Origin: a virus
Direction: 5' to 3' (one strand)
Length of the DNA stretch: 24,360 nucleotides
Virus record (IMG/VR): IMGVR_UViG_3300025300_000094
Span: 1 to 24,360 of that record
Shown: positions 1 to 5,857 of the stretch, in pieces
How the letters are laid out: the number at the start of each line of letters is the position of its first letter
How positions within the stretch are numbered: position 1 is the stretch's first letter
Program-made: the position numbers and the translations under genes
The notes under the pieces: model-generated
The model's database searches: none
Seen by the model: only the letters and a program-made list of their open reading frames with translations
Told to the model about the DNA's origin: nothing

Positions 1-1
1 G

Positions 2-202
2 GTAGGGGGGACGGGAGCATGGGAGATGCTGAAAAAGAAAGTGGGGAAAGAGGAAGCACTGAAGATGGGTGCTGGAAATGGTGGCCAGCTGAACCCGACG
101 TGGGTAGAGTGGCTCATGGGGTTCCCTCCCGGGTGGACCGACTTAAATCCCTCGGGAACGCCGTCGTCCCCCAATGCGCCGAATACATCGGAAGAAGGAT
201 AA
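2..202 (+). CDS. 3' end of a phage DNA methyltransferase (cytosine-5 type likely), cut by the window edge
   Basis: This frame is open from the first bases of the window to a TAA at 200-202, so only the last 66 residues are visible and the start lies upstream. Residues about 31-46 read LNPTWVEWLMGFPPGWTD, a signature near the C-terminus of phage DNA methyltransferases of the cytosine-5 group. After that motif the frame ends in a low-complexity tail (PSGTPSSPNAPNTSEEG). The minus-one frame over the same bases reads LKSLGNAVVPQCAEYIGRR, which matches the classical motif X (LGNAVVP) of cytosine-5 enzymes and runs on to a TGA at 220-222. The gene may therefore carry a one-base frameshift at about 135-140, or the enzyme may end early. 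The catalytic domain is outside the window, so the base specificity cannot be read. Confidence 0.6.
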   Translation, partial: VGGTGAWEMLKKKVGKEEALKMGAGNGGQLNPTWVEWLMGFPPGWTDLNPSGTPSSPNAPNTSEEG

Positions 203-208
203 TGTCCC

Positions 209-397
209 ATGACCAAGAGTGAGGAGATAACAGCCATCAAGATCCAGGCAGTGGAAGAGGGGCGCTTCCCACGCGAAGTTGCCGACCTCGCCATAGAGCA
301 CTACGAGAAGCACCTGAGCCAGCACTACGACATATACCCTAAAGACACGCCCCTGACCATGAAGGGGGACCCATGTTTGACAGATTCAAGAGGATAG
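209..397 (+). CDS. Small hypothetical protein, 62 aa
   Basis: I do not recognise this protein. It starts at an ATG 9 bases after a GAAGAAGG Shine-Dalgarno at 191-198, just behind the methyltransferase stop. It is charged and mostly helical in character (AIKIQAVEEGRFPREVADLAIEHYEKHLSQHYD), with no cysteines suggesting metal binding before the C-terminus and no membrane segment. Its end overlaps the next gene by 25 bases. Position between two DNA methyltransferases suggests an accessory early gene, but the sequence gives no function. Confidence 0.6.
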   Translation: MTKSEEITAIKIQAVEEGRFPREVADLAIEHYEKHLSQHYDIYPKDTPLTMKGDPCLTDSRG

Positions 398-711
398 GCA
401 AGGGCATCGCCAAGACCGCCATCATGGCCACACCCCAGGCTCGGGCACTCAAGGCCATCCACAAGCGTTTACAGGACCCTACAGACGACTTCGGCGTTGT
501 TGGGGACAAAGACCTGCTTGAGGTTATCGCCGCCCAGAAGATCCGCATCGAGGAGCAGGAGAAGAAGATGGCAGCCGACAGGGAGTTGCTGGCCGAGGTA
601 GCCGCCTCCAGTATCGAGTGGGATGCCGGAAAATACATAACCGTTCAGATTGACAAGGATACGTGGGAAGCCCTGCAGGAGATGCGCGATGGGGGGGGCC
701 AGCAGCCATGA
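373..711 (+). CDS. Hypothetical coiled-coil protein, 112 aa
   Basis: Not recognised. The ATG at 373 is preceded by AAGGGGGA at 362-369. The N-terminal 30 residues are basic (FKRIGKGIAKTAIMATPQARALKAIHKRL). Residues about 50-80 are rich in E, K, A and L with heptad-like spacing (KIRIEEQEKKMAADRELLAEV), suggesting a coiled coil. The C-terminal part (ITVQIDKDTWEALQEMRDGG) looks like a short beta-alpha unit. The stop codon overlaps the start of the DNA methyltransferase as ATGA, so the two are probably translationally coupled. Function is unknown. Confidence 0.7.
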   Translation: MFDRFKRIGKGIAKTAIMATPQARALKAIHKRLQDPTDDFGVVGDKDLLEVIAAQKIRIEEQEKKMAADRELLAEVAASSIEWDAGKYITVQIDKDTWEALQEMRDGGGQQP

Positions 712-2294
712 TCCTGGTTGGTAACGTCATAGAGAAGTTGTCGGAGATACGTGAAACTGTGCAGACGTGCGTGACGAGTCCTCCGTATTGGGGTCTGCGT
801 GACTACGGGGTTGAGGGTCAGCTTGGCCTTGAGAAGACGCCGCAGGAGTTTGTGGCGAATATGGTCGAGGTGTTTCGGGGTGTGAGGCGGGTGCTTCGGG
901 ATGATGGGACGCTGTGGCTGAACATCGGGGATAGCTACGCCTCGCAGCGAGGCGGAACACACCAACCAGCAGAAACCCTTGCGGGTGGCGTTGGAGGCAA
1001 AACTGAATCTGGCGCACGGGTCAACAGGTCCAGACACGACGGTTATAACCCAAGCCGTAACGCATCTGCGTTTGGGTTGAAGCACAAAGACCTCTGCCTC
1101 ATCCCTGAGAGGCTGGCGATTGCCCTTCAGGACGACGGCTGGTGGATACGCTCCCGTATCGCGTGGTGCAAGAAGTCGAGTATGCCCGAGAGCGTGACGG
1201 ACAGACCGACGTCGGCGTGGGAACACATCTGGCTTCTTACGAAGAGTGCCAAGTATTACTACGACGCAGAGGCCGTGAAGACGTCGAACGGTGCCAACCT
1301 CCGCAACTACTGGGTGTTAGGCCCCGAGCCGCTTAATAGTGCCGTCGTCTATGGCAGCTATCGCATAGCGTCAGCAAATTGTCGAGTGCATGATTGTCAG
1401 GCTTACCTGGAGCACGCTCTACGAGGTGGTGAACTACAAGTCTCTTCTGGTCCTGCCCACAGTCTTGGCATTGATGCCCGTCCCGATCAAGGGCAAGAAG
1501 GCGTTGCTTACGCCATACGCGAAGATCAGTACGGGTTTCTTTCTGATGTGTCTTTTGCCACTTCCCATAGCAACGAAATCCGCAGAATGGCCGATCAGTT
1601 AGCGCGGCGTGGGACTTCCGACGATAAATCTTCTCCCCACACTGAGTGCATTTCAGAGTCACACCATTCTTCCGCCACTTCCGACCACACTCCCGAGAGC
1701 AATACTTCGGGGGGTGACGCTTCAGATGGGACGGCGACTTGTCCTTCGGCTCAAACTCACGACCACATTCTTGGCATTGCAACATTTGAACCTCCTCCTG
1801 ACGGGTGTACCTGTAAATATCGGGGGAAGGTCGAAAAGAGACAAGACCATTATGCGGCCTTCCCCTCAGAGATACCCCGACGCTGCATCAAGGCCGGGAC
1901 GAGCCAGAAGGGGGCCTGTAGTGAGTGTGGGGCACCGTGGGAGAGGGTGACAGACAGGGAGCCAAGCCAATATGCTCAGGGCATGACGACGAGGACGCAC
2001 CGTGACGACACACAGCCGGGGAATGTTGGTAACACCCGCAACGAGAACGGCATTGTCCCCTACCTCAAGCCCGTGCAAGCTACCACCACCGGCTGGCAAC
2101 CCACCTGCGACTGTGACGCCGAGGTCGTCCCTTGCACCGTGCTGGACCCCTTTCTCGGAAGTGGGACGACCGCTGCCGTAGCACAGGAACTTGACAGGGA
2201 GTGGGTGGGCATAGAACTCAACCCCGAATACGCAGCACTGGCAGAGAAGCGCATAGCCTCTGTCGGGGCACCGCAGATCGGGCTGTCGATATGA
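708..2294 (+). CDS. Beta-class DNA methyltransferase (N4-cytosine or N6-adenine) with a ~171-residue in-frame insertion
   Basis: The enzyme transfers a methyl group from SAM to an exocyclic amino group on DNA, probably to protect phage DNA from restriction. I chose ATG 708, which overlaps the upstream stop as ATGA and gives the family-typical opening MILVGNVIEKL; an in-frame ATG at 663 is less likely. Motif IV is TSPPYWG at residues 23-29. LWLNIGDSYA and the SRIAWCKKS stretch follow. Motif I is DPFLGSGTT at 480-488, followed by WVGIELNPEYAALAEKRI. The order IV then I marks the beta class. A cysteine cluster (CSECG, later CDC) precedes motif I. Between NLRNYWVLGPEP (ending at base 1332) and HYAAFPSEIPRRC (from about 1846) lie about 171 residues unlike a methyltransferase. 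That DNA encodes an HNH endonuclease on the other strand. The reading frame stays open throughout, so the enzyme may tolerate the insert as a loop. Whether it is active cannot be told. Confidence 0.85.
   Translation: MILVGNVIEKLSEIRETVQTCVTSPPYWGLRDYGVEGQLGLEKTPQEFVANMVEVFRGVRRVLRDDGTLWLNIGDSYASQRGGTHQPAETLAGGVGGKTESGARVNRSRHDGYNPSRNASAFGLKHKDLCLIPERLAIALQDDGWWIRSRIAWCKKSSMPESVTDRPTSAWEHIWLLTKSAKYYYDAEAVKTSNGANLRNYWVLGPEPLNSAVVYGSYRIASANCRVHDCQAYLEHALRGGELQVSSGPAHSLGIDARPDQGQEGVAYAIREDQYGFLSDVSFATSHSNEIRRMADQLARRGTSDDKSSPHTECISESHHSSATSDHTPESNTSGGDASDGTATCPSAQTHDHILGIATFEPPPDGCTCKYRGKVEKRQDHYAAFPSEIPRRCIKAGTSQKGACSECGAPWERVTDREPSQYAQGMTTRTHRDDTQPGNVGNTRNENGIVPYLKPVQATTTGWQPTCDCDAEVVPCTVLDPFLGSGTTAAVAQELDREWVGIELNPEYAALAEKRIASVGAPQIGLSI
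1333..1785 (-). CDS. HNH homing-type endonuclease, antisense inside the DNA methyltransferase gene
   Basis: A complete 150-residue protein reads on the minus strand. Its N-terminal half has four CxxC-type pairs (C4/C7, C29/C33, C46/C49, C68/C72), suggesting zinc ribbons or knuckles for DNA binding. The C-terminal half is a classical HNH nuclease: RDGHQCQDCG at 101-110, the catalytic VVHH at 117-120, DNLLTLCDSCH at 135-145, and a final H149. Translation is well supported by AGGAGGAGG on the minus strand (plus-strand bases 1791-1799), 5 bases from the ATG. The stop codon falls exactly at the left junction of the insertion in the methyltransferase. HNH genes of this kind are usually selfish elements that cleave alleles lacking them. 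Sitting antisense while leaving the sense frame open is unusual. The call as an HNH nuclease is firm; homing is inferred. Confidence 0.9.
   Translation of the reverse strand: MLQCQECGREFEPKDKSPSHLKRHPPKYCSRECGRKWRKNGVTLKCTQCGEKIYRRKSHAALTDRPFCGFRCYGKWQKTHQKETRTDLRVWRKQRLLALDRDGHQCQDCGQDQKRLVVHHLVERAPGKPDNHALDNLLTLCDSCHRRRHY
1791..1799 (-). promoter_or_regulatory. Strong Shine-Dalgarno of the antisense HNH gene
   Basis: The minus strand reads AGGAGGAGG, then TTCAA, then the ATG of the HNH gene. This is a near-ideal ribosome binding site with 5-base spacing. It argues that the antisense frame is a translated gene and not a chance shadow. No convincing minus-strand promoter was seen just upstream. 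Confidence 0.8.
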
Positions 2295-2308
2295 CGATAG
2301 GAGATAAC

Positions 2309-2476
2309 ATGAGGGATGCTATGGCTACAGTATTCGAGGCCACCAAAGCCCGCGCTGTAGCCCTGTGTGAGAAGATGGCGCGTAGTGGCCAGAAGCACGG
2401 AGCCAGCAAGGAGTTTGTAGCGGGAGCCTATGCGGCAGCTGAAATTGTTCGGGATATGACCGAGGAGGAGCGATGA
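2309..2476 (+). CDS. Small hypothetical protein, 55 aa
   Basis: Not recognised. I prefer ATG 2309 because AGGAGAT lies at the right distance upstream (2297-2303). An alternative in-frame ATG at 2291 overlaps the methyltransferase stop as ATGA and would add six residues. The protein is alanine-rich and helical (MATVFEATKARAVALCEKMARSGQ ... AAAEIVRDMTEEER), without membrane segments or metal motifs. The end overlaps the next start as ATGA and carries that gene's Shine-Dalgarno (GGAGGAG). It is part of the early accessory operon. Confidence 0.6.
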   Translation: MRDAMATVFEATKARAVALCEKMARSGQKHGASKEFVAGAYAAAEIVRDMTEEER

Positions 2477-2706
2477 GGCCAGTAGGCCTAAAGGATACGA
2501 GAGAGGGCGGGATGACAATAGAAGACCTCAAGCAGAACCTGCGCCAGGCCGCAAAGAACCTCGCGAAGGCGCGAACCGTACAGGATCGGGAGAAAGCCCT
2601 GAATGACGAGGCCAGTGCCCGCACGGCCTACTCCCGGGCATGGACGAGCAGACTCTACAAGCTCCCCCATGCCGTCATAGACCGTATCAACAGAGACTTG
2701 GGGTAA
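2473..2706 (+). CDS. Small hypothetical helical protein, 77 aa
   Basis: Not recognised. Start ATG 2473 overlaps the previous stop as ATGA and follows GAGGAGGAG. An internal ATG at 2512 could serve but has a weaker site. The central part (TIEDLKQNLRQAAKNLAKARTVQDREKALNDEA) is highly charged with heptad-like repeats, suggesting a coiled coil, and is followed by a short basic-hydrophobic tail ending in AVIDRINRDLG. No catalytic motif is visible. Confidence 0.6.
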   Translation: MRPVGLKDTREGGMTIEDLKQNLRQAAKNLAKARTVQDREKALNDEASARTAYSRAWTSRLYKLPHAVIDRINRDLG

Positions 2707-2759
2707 CGGAGAACGGGGATGGTGAGGATGTCCTGGTCTACGGCTACGAGAAGCAATAG
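2640..2759 (+). CDS. Possible small overlapping ORF, 39 aa
   Basis: This frame begins with an ATG inside the preceding gene and continues through the 62-base gap to a TAG at 2757-2759. Its second half (VTENGDGEDVLVYGYEKQ) has a protein-like composition, while the first half, in the overlap, looks like out-of-frame sequence (CRHRPYQQRL). There is no clear ribosome binding site. It may be a tiny gene, the relic of one, or chance. Confidence 0.2.
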   Translation: MDEQTLQAPPCRHRPYQQRLGVTENGDGEDVLVYGYEKQ

Positions 2760-2768
2760 GAGAGTGAC

Positions 2769-3374
2769 GTGGAACTACGGGGCCAAAGAGCCAGAGCTGC
2801 CATGACTGAGGAGACTCTTGACCTTGAGGTCAATTATCTCAAGTGCTGCCTCGAGCCTCACGATATGACGGTATTCATGCCGGTTTTGCGAGCCTATGCC
2901 CGGGAGTGCGCGACGATTGCGGAGCTGGGAGTCAGGAAGGGCATGTCTACGATAGCCCTTCTTGCGGGGCTGCCGGCAGGTGGGAAGATGCAGTCCTTCG
3001 ATCAGGATCTGTGTGAGAATGCCGAGGCCCTGGAGGCTATGGCGGAGGGTGTGGGCACCAGGTGGATATTCCAGCAGTGCGACATCTATGACCTGCATCC
3101 GTGGCCGCTCAAGCCGGATCTGCTGTTTCTGGACTTCAACCACACGTATAAGGGCGTTACCACGCAGCTCGTTGAGTTTGGGAGCACGGCAAGGCGGTGG
3201 ATAATAGTTCACGATACGGTGTCATTTCCCGATGTTCGAGTGGCCATCGCTGACTGGCTGGCGGAGGCGGAGCAGCGGTGGGAGATAGAGCGGGAATATT
3301 GCGAGGGTGAGGGACTTGTGGTTCTCAGGAGGGAGCATGGCCGAGACGCCGGGAAGCGCGAAAATCCCAGATAA
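2769..3374 (+). CDS. Class I SAM-dependent methyltransferase, Methyltransf_24-like
   Basis: The protein has a Rossmann-fold SAM site, IAELGVRKGMST (residues 50-61; E52, G54 and G58 form the ExGxxxG motif). KMQSFDQDL follows as the next strand, then PDLLFLDFNHTYKGV, where the DFNHTY segment matches the D-x-x-H-x-Y pattern of this family. WIIVHDT comes near the end. This pattern is typical of small-molecule, sugar or cephalosporin-hydroxylase-like methyltransferases, not of DNA methyltransferases, as no SPPY or DPPY motif is present. I chose GTG 2769 because AGGAG lies at 2758-2762; ATG 2802 is an alternative that lacks a good site and would drop an unconvincing basic stretch. The 3' end overlaps the HNH gene by 38 bases. 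Its substrate is unknown; it might modify a sugar added by the glycosyltransferases further down. Confidence 0.7.
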   Translation: MELRGQRARAAMTEETLDLEVNYLKCCLEPHDMTVFMPVLRAYARECATIAELGVRKGMSTIALLAGLPAGGKMQSFDQDLCENAEALEAMAEGVGTRWIFQQCDIYDLHPWPLKPDLLFLDFNHTYKGVTTQLVEFGSTARRWIIVHDTVSFPDVRVAIADWLAEAEQRWEIEREYCEGEGLVVLRREHGRDAGKRENPR

Positions 3375-3681
3375 TCGCATTAAAACGGACCCCAAAGCCT
3401 CCGAGCTGTCGCAGGAGGTGATTTTGGCCCTTCTGGCGTCGAAAAACAAGCCGAATCCCAAGGATCGCGGCAAATACGAGAAGACCGAGCACTTCAGACG
3501 CCTGAAAGCCGCCGCCCTCGCGCTCTACAGGTCGTGCGTCTTGTGCAATGGGACGAAAAACCTCGTCGTGCATCACAGAAACTACCTAAATCTCTTTCAG
3601 GAGCACCTGACGGAGGACGTTGTCGTAGTTTGCAACTTCTGCCACGGCAAATATCACCGCGGACACCGAGGAAGATCATGA
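3337..3681 (+). CDS. HNH endonuclease next to the packaging genes, 114 aa
   Basis: I start this at ATG 3337, preceded by AGGAGGG at 3326-3332. The first 60 residues are polar and basic. The HNH core is SCVLC (C67, C70), LVVHH (H79, H80), an acidic turn (LTEDV), then VCNFCHGKYH (C99, C102, H103, H107). Four cysteines would hold a structural zinc and H79/H80 are the metal and catalytic residues. HNH proteins coded beside terminase genes are a known component of phage packaging, as with HK97 gp74, where they stimulate terminase cutting. The position just before a terminase nuclease domain fits that role, though a free-standing homing nuclease is the alternative. It overlaps the neighbours at both ends. 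Confidence 0.8.
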   Translation: MAETPGSAKIPDNRIKTDPKASELSQEVILALLASKNKPNPKDRGKYEKTEHFRRLKAAALALYRSCVLCNGTKNLVVHHRNYLNLFQEHLTEDVVVVCNFCHGKYHRGHRGRS

Positions 3682-4091
3682 GCACACCTAAAGTCAGCGT
3701 CACAAGACCCGAGCACCTCGTTCCCGGGGGCGTTTACCGCCTTTTTGGCTCCGAGGAGGGCAAAAACATACCTCCCCAGGCCATTCGCGTCGAATCTTCC
3801 GTAAAATACCGCGGAATCCTCGATACGGGGCATGTCGAGGTCACCTGGTTCACCGATTTGGGGGTTCAGGGTAAGCACAAGCATCGGGGGCTCCTCTTCC
3901 TTTCCGAGGTAAACATCCCCGAGCACGGGCATCACGACAGGCACCTTGAGAGAGTGTCCAGTGAGGAGCTCGCAAGGGCCGCGCAGGAGATGATGGGCGA
4001 GAATCGGAAGCAGGAGTATACCGAGATGGCCACGGACGACGAGGACTACCAGAATATGCTTAATGGTCGGACCAATAATGGCGGCAATTGA
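3678..4091 (+). CDS. Hypothetical protein, 137 aa
   Basis: Not recognised. Start ATG 3678 overlaps the HNH stop as ATGA, with GAGGAAG at 3668-3674. Residues 10-85 look beta-rich (LVPGGVYRLFGSEEG, IRVESSVKYRGIL, HVEVTWFTDLG, HRGLLFLSEVNIPEHG), as in a small barrel or SH3-like fold. The C-terminal 50 residues are charged and helical (RVSSEELARAAQEMMGENRKQEY), ending in an acidic Asn-rich tail. Its place between an HNH nuclease and a terminase nuclease might suggest a packaging accessory or small-terminase function, but no helix-turn-helix is evident. Confidence 0.65.
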   Translation: MSTPKVSVTRPEHLVPGGVYRLFGSEEGKNIPPQAIRVESSVKYRGILDTGHVEVTWFTDLGVQGKHKHRGLLFLSEVNIPEHGHHDRHLERVSSEELARAAQEMMGENRKQEYTEMATDDEDYQNMLNGRTNNGGN

Positions 4092-4653
4092 CGCTCCCAT
4101 CCTCCATGTGGGCGTAGATATTGGCTATCGAAGGGACACAAGTGCCGTTGTCGCCATGTACCGCCACCCCGAGTGGAACCAGCACTGCCTCTTCTGCCAT
4201 AAGGCGTGGACGCCACCTGTCCACATTCCCAATGTGACGGCCTACGTCCGCCTCCTCCTGTCCAAGGAGCGGGTTGCCGGCGTGTGGTTCGATCCCCACC
4301 AGTGGGCGGCGGAAGCCCAGCACCTTGCCGGGGAGGGATACGACCATCAGTTGCAGGAAGTGCAGCAGTCTGGCAGTTTCATGGTGGCCATCGGCAATAA
4401 CCTCTCAAACCTGATGCAGCGCGGCAACTTCCTGCTATACAAGAATGCGGAGGTGAGGAATCACTTCTCCTGGTGCGCCGCCAAGGCTACTGAGCGGGGA
4501 TACCGCATTGTCAAGCAGGATCAGTCGAAGCCCATAGACATCGTCGTGGCTATGGCCATGGCGGCGTGGGGGTCTTCTCAGGATCTTTCGCATATGACGC
4601 ATCCGACTTATGACCGGTCGGTGCATTCTGTGGGAGTGTTGGACCTTGCCTGA
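4063..4653 (+). CDS. Terminase large subunit nuclease domain, standing alone
   Basis: The protein matches the RuvC/RNase H-like nuclease of phage large terminases, which cuts concatemeric DNA during packaging. The first strand HVGVDIGYRRDTSAVVAM supplies D19. VAGVWFDPHQWAAEAQ supplies D77. The late segment VKQDQSKPIDIVVAMAMAAW supplies D159. These three aspartates fit the two-metal active site. The typical EVQQ...NNLSNLMQRGNFLLY...EVRNH segment lies between. The usual N-terminal ATPase domain (Walker A, Walker B) is missing from this gene and from every other gene in the window, so the terminase looks split. Start is uncertain: ATG 4063 overlaps the previous gene by 29 bases, and ATG 4078 is the alternative. 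Neither has a strong Shine-Dalgarno. Length is 196 residues against 450-600 for a full enzyme. Confidence 0.75.
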   Translation: MVGPIMAAIDAPILHVGVDIGYRRDTSAVVAMYRHPEWNQHCLFCHKAWTPPVHIPNVTAYVRLLLSKERVAGVWFDPHQWAAEAQHLAGEGYDHQLQEVQQSGSFMVAIGNNLSNLMQRGNFLLYKNAEVRNHFSWCAAKATERGYRIVKQDQSKPIDIVVAMAMAAWGSSQDLSHMTHPTYDRSVHSVGVLDLA

Positions 4654-5416
4654 CATCATCTTCCTGACAGCCCGAAATCTCGGCGAAGACCTGGAGCTCC
4701 TCTTTCAGGTCGAGGGGAAGCCCAACTTCTCCCATATCGTGCGCCGCACCGTCCTGGGTGTCGGATTTCCCGAAGTCAACGACTTAGGGCAGCGGAACCA
4801 CGCCTATGTGTGTGTGGCTGCCGAGAGAGTCTGGCCCAACGAGATGGAGGACTTTGGGAGGCCCGAGCGCCAGTATATCATCATTGACGAGGCCGAGGCC
4901 GTCATTCTCTCGGACCTGACGGCCCATATTGTGCGCCTTAAGGACACCTACCTCGCTACCACCGTCTACTGCCCCAATGACCCCATTGCCCTCGTTGAGG
5001 GCCTCAAGAGGGCCGAGGGCATAGCCTACTACCGGCAGGAGAGCACGCCAATGCTGCGGGATAAATTCCCCTCCTTCGTGTCCACGCTGACGAAGGCGGC
5101 AGTTCGCGATATCCCCGTGAACCTCGAGGCGGCACGTCAGGATATCAACAGGATGCTGGATGAGACACTGGCATACCCCGGCACGGATATTCCCATCTAC
5201 GGGGCTGGGGATGTCCCCCACCGCCGGCTGGTGACTCTGACGTCGGGCGTCAACTTCCATACGGAGAAGGCAGATCAGGCGGTGCAGAGGTCCGAGCCGC
5301 GGTATATCGTGCCCGTGTGGATGGCCGTAAATGGTCTGGATACGTCTATGGCGTGGGGCAACAGGCAGAAGAAGCAGGGACACGAATGGAAGGGGGCGGA
5401 ACGCAGTGGCTACTGA
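4646..5416 (+). CDS. Hypothetical protein of the packaging region, ~256 aa
   Basis: Not recognised. The best start is TTG 4646, which overlaps the terminase stop and follows GGGAG; no ATG sits near, and the first ATG in frame (4610) lies well inside the terminase gene. The N-terminal half mixes strands and helices and contains a QYIIIDEAEAVIL stretch (about 93-105) that resembles a Walker B strand, but no Walker A P-loop is present, so an ATPase call is not supported. The C-terminal half includes VNLEAARQDINRMLDETLAYPGTD and RYIVPVWMAVNGLD. Its constant position between terminase and portal suggests a head-assembly or packaging role, which is inference only. Confidence 0.6.
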   Translation: MPDIIFLTARNLGEDLELLFQVEGKPNFSHIVRRTVLGVGFPEVNDLGQRNHAYVCVAAERVWPNEMEDFGRPERQYIIIDEAEAVILSDLTAHIVRLKDTYLATTVYCPNDPIALVEGLKRAEGIAYYRQESTPMLRDKFPSFVSTLTKAAVRDIPVNLEAARQDINRMLDETLAYPGTDIPIYGAGDVPHRRLVTLTSGVNFHTEKADQAVQRSEPRYIVPVWMAVNGLDTSMAWGNRQKKQGHEWKGAERSGY

Positions 5417-5726
5417 TATGACCCTCGCCGACCTCTACCCCACCCTCGACTGGAGCACCTTCGAGGAAGATATTTCCGATCAGTCTAAGCAGGGCCTTCT
5501 CGACTGCGCCCTCTACATGCGAGCGTGTGCTTCTGATACCTGCAACTGGAAGGGTGTGCGCGAAGACAGCGGCATGGAATACTCCGCGTGTGCCTACTGC
5601 GGAGGCCCCCTGGTTGACGATCACGAAGCCCGCGAGCAGTTTCGCAAGCGCCTTGGAAATGTCTGGATACAGGTGCTGGGATGGCTCAAGGCACAAGGTC
5701 TTGTGGTCAATGGAGTTGACAAGTGA
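5406..5726 (+). CDS. Small cysteine-rich, zinc-ribbon-like protein, ~106 aa
   Basis: Not recognised as a named family. The likely start is GTG 5406 (AAGGGGG nine bases upstream) or ATG 5418; both overlap or abut the previous stop at 5416. Cysteines C-x4-C (CASDTC) and, about 20 residues on, C-x2-C (CAYCGGPL) followed by DDH could form a treble-clef or zinc-ribbon site. The C-terminus is helical and aromatic (RKRLGNVWIQVLGWLKAQGLVV). The last codons carry the -35 box of the promoter that serves the portal operon. Confidence 0.6.
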   Translation: MATDMTLADLYPTLDWSTFEEDISDQSKQGLLDCALYMRACASDTCNWKGVREDSGMEYSACAYCGGPLVDDHEAREQFRKRLGNVWIQVLGWLKAQGLVVNGVDK

Positions 5727-5745
5727 GATAAATATTCCTTATATT
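5716..5745 (+). promoter_or_regulatory. Near-consensus sigma70 promoter upstream of the portal operon
   Basis: A perfect -35 box TTGACA (5716-5721) is followed by an 18-base spacer and a -10 box TATATT (5740-5745, one mismatch to TATAAT). The local DNA is AT-rich in an otherwise GC-rich genome. Transcription would start near 5752. The -35 box lies in the last codons of the gene before. It is the clearest promoter I can see in the window and would drive the leader RNA and the head operon. Confidence 0.65.
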
Positions 5746-5751
5746 CGCATT

Positions 5752-5854
5752 TAAACCCCACTGGACGAGAAAATCCACACCCCCTATGGACCGTCCTGAA
5801 GTAACGACCGATGTGCGGATCGGGCGCAAGCCTGTGCCGTTGTTGGTCGTTTTT
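5752..5854 (+). ncRNA. Candidate structured leader or small RNA before the portal gene
   Basis: This transcript would run from the promoter at 5716-5745 to an intrinsic terminator. Two foldable elements are visible. The first pairs GGACG (5763-5767) with CGTCC (5792-5796), with an inner TCCA/TGGA helix. The second pairs AACGACC (5803-5809) with GGTCGTT (5845-5851) and contains CGG/CCG and the GNRA-capped hairpin CGGGC-GCAA-GCCTG (5821-5834). No convincing coding sequence occupies it. I do not recognise it as a known riboswitch or sRNA class. It could be a free sRNA of about 100 bases or an attenuated leader. Confidence 0.35.
5803..5854 (+). terminator. Intrinsic terminator-like hairpin in the portal leader
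   Basis: A 7-bp outer stem (AACGACC with GGTCGTT) encloses an inner GC-rich hairpin with a GCAA tetraloop, and a run of five T (5850-5854), then CTTT, ends it. This is the usual form of a rho-independent terminator. The 5' arm can also pair with 5863-5874 (GGTCG, bulge, TTAC), which would compete with the terminator, so read-through could be conditional. Confidence 0.45.
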
Positions 5855-5857
5855 CTT

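Noticed and set aside
130-145. Programmed -1 frameshift site in the first methyltransferase
   Set aside because: No X-XXY-YYZ heptamer in the needed frame; kept only as an apparent frameshift.
645-1226. A 193-residue minus-strand open frame in the methyltransferase
   Set aside because: Unlike the HNH frame, it has no motif or ribosome binding site and lies opposite the conserved motif IV region.
4784-5383. A 199-residue minus-strand open frame
   Set aside because: It is opposite the unknown gene at 4646-5416, with His/Arg-rich antisense composition, and no translation signal.
4646-5416. The missing terminase ATPase
   Set aside because: IIIDEAEA resembles a Walker B strand but there is no Walker A P-loop and the rest does not fit, so the ATPase call is not supported.
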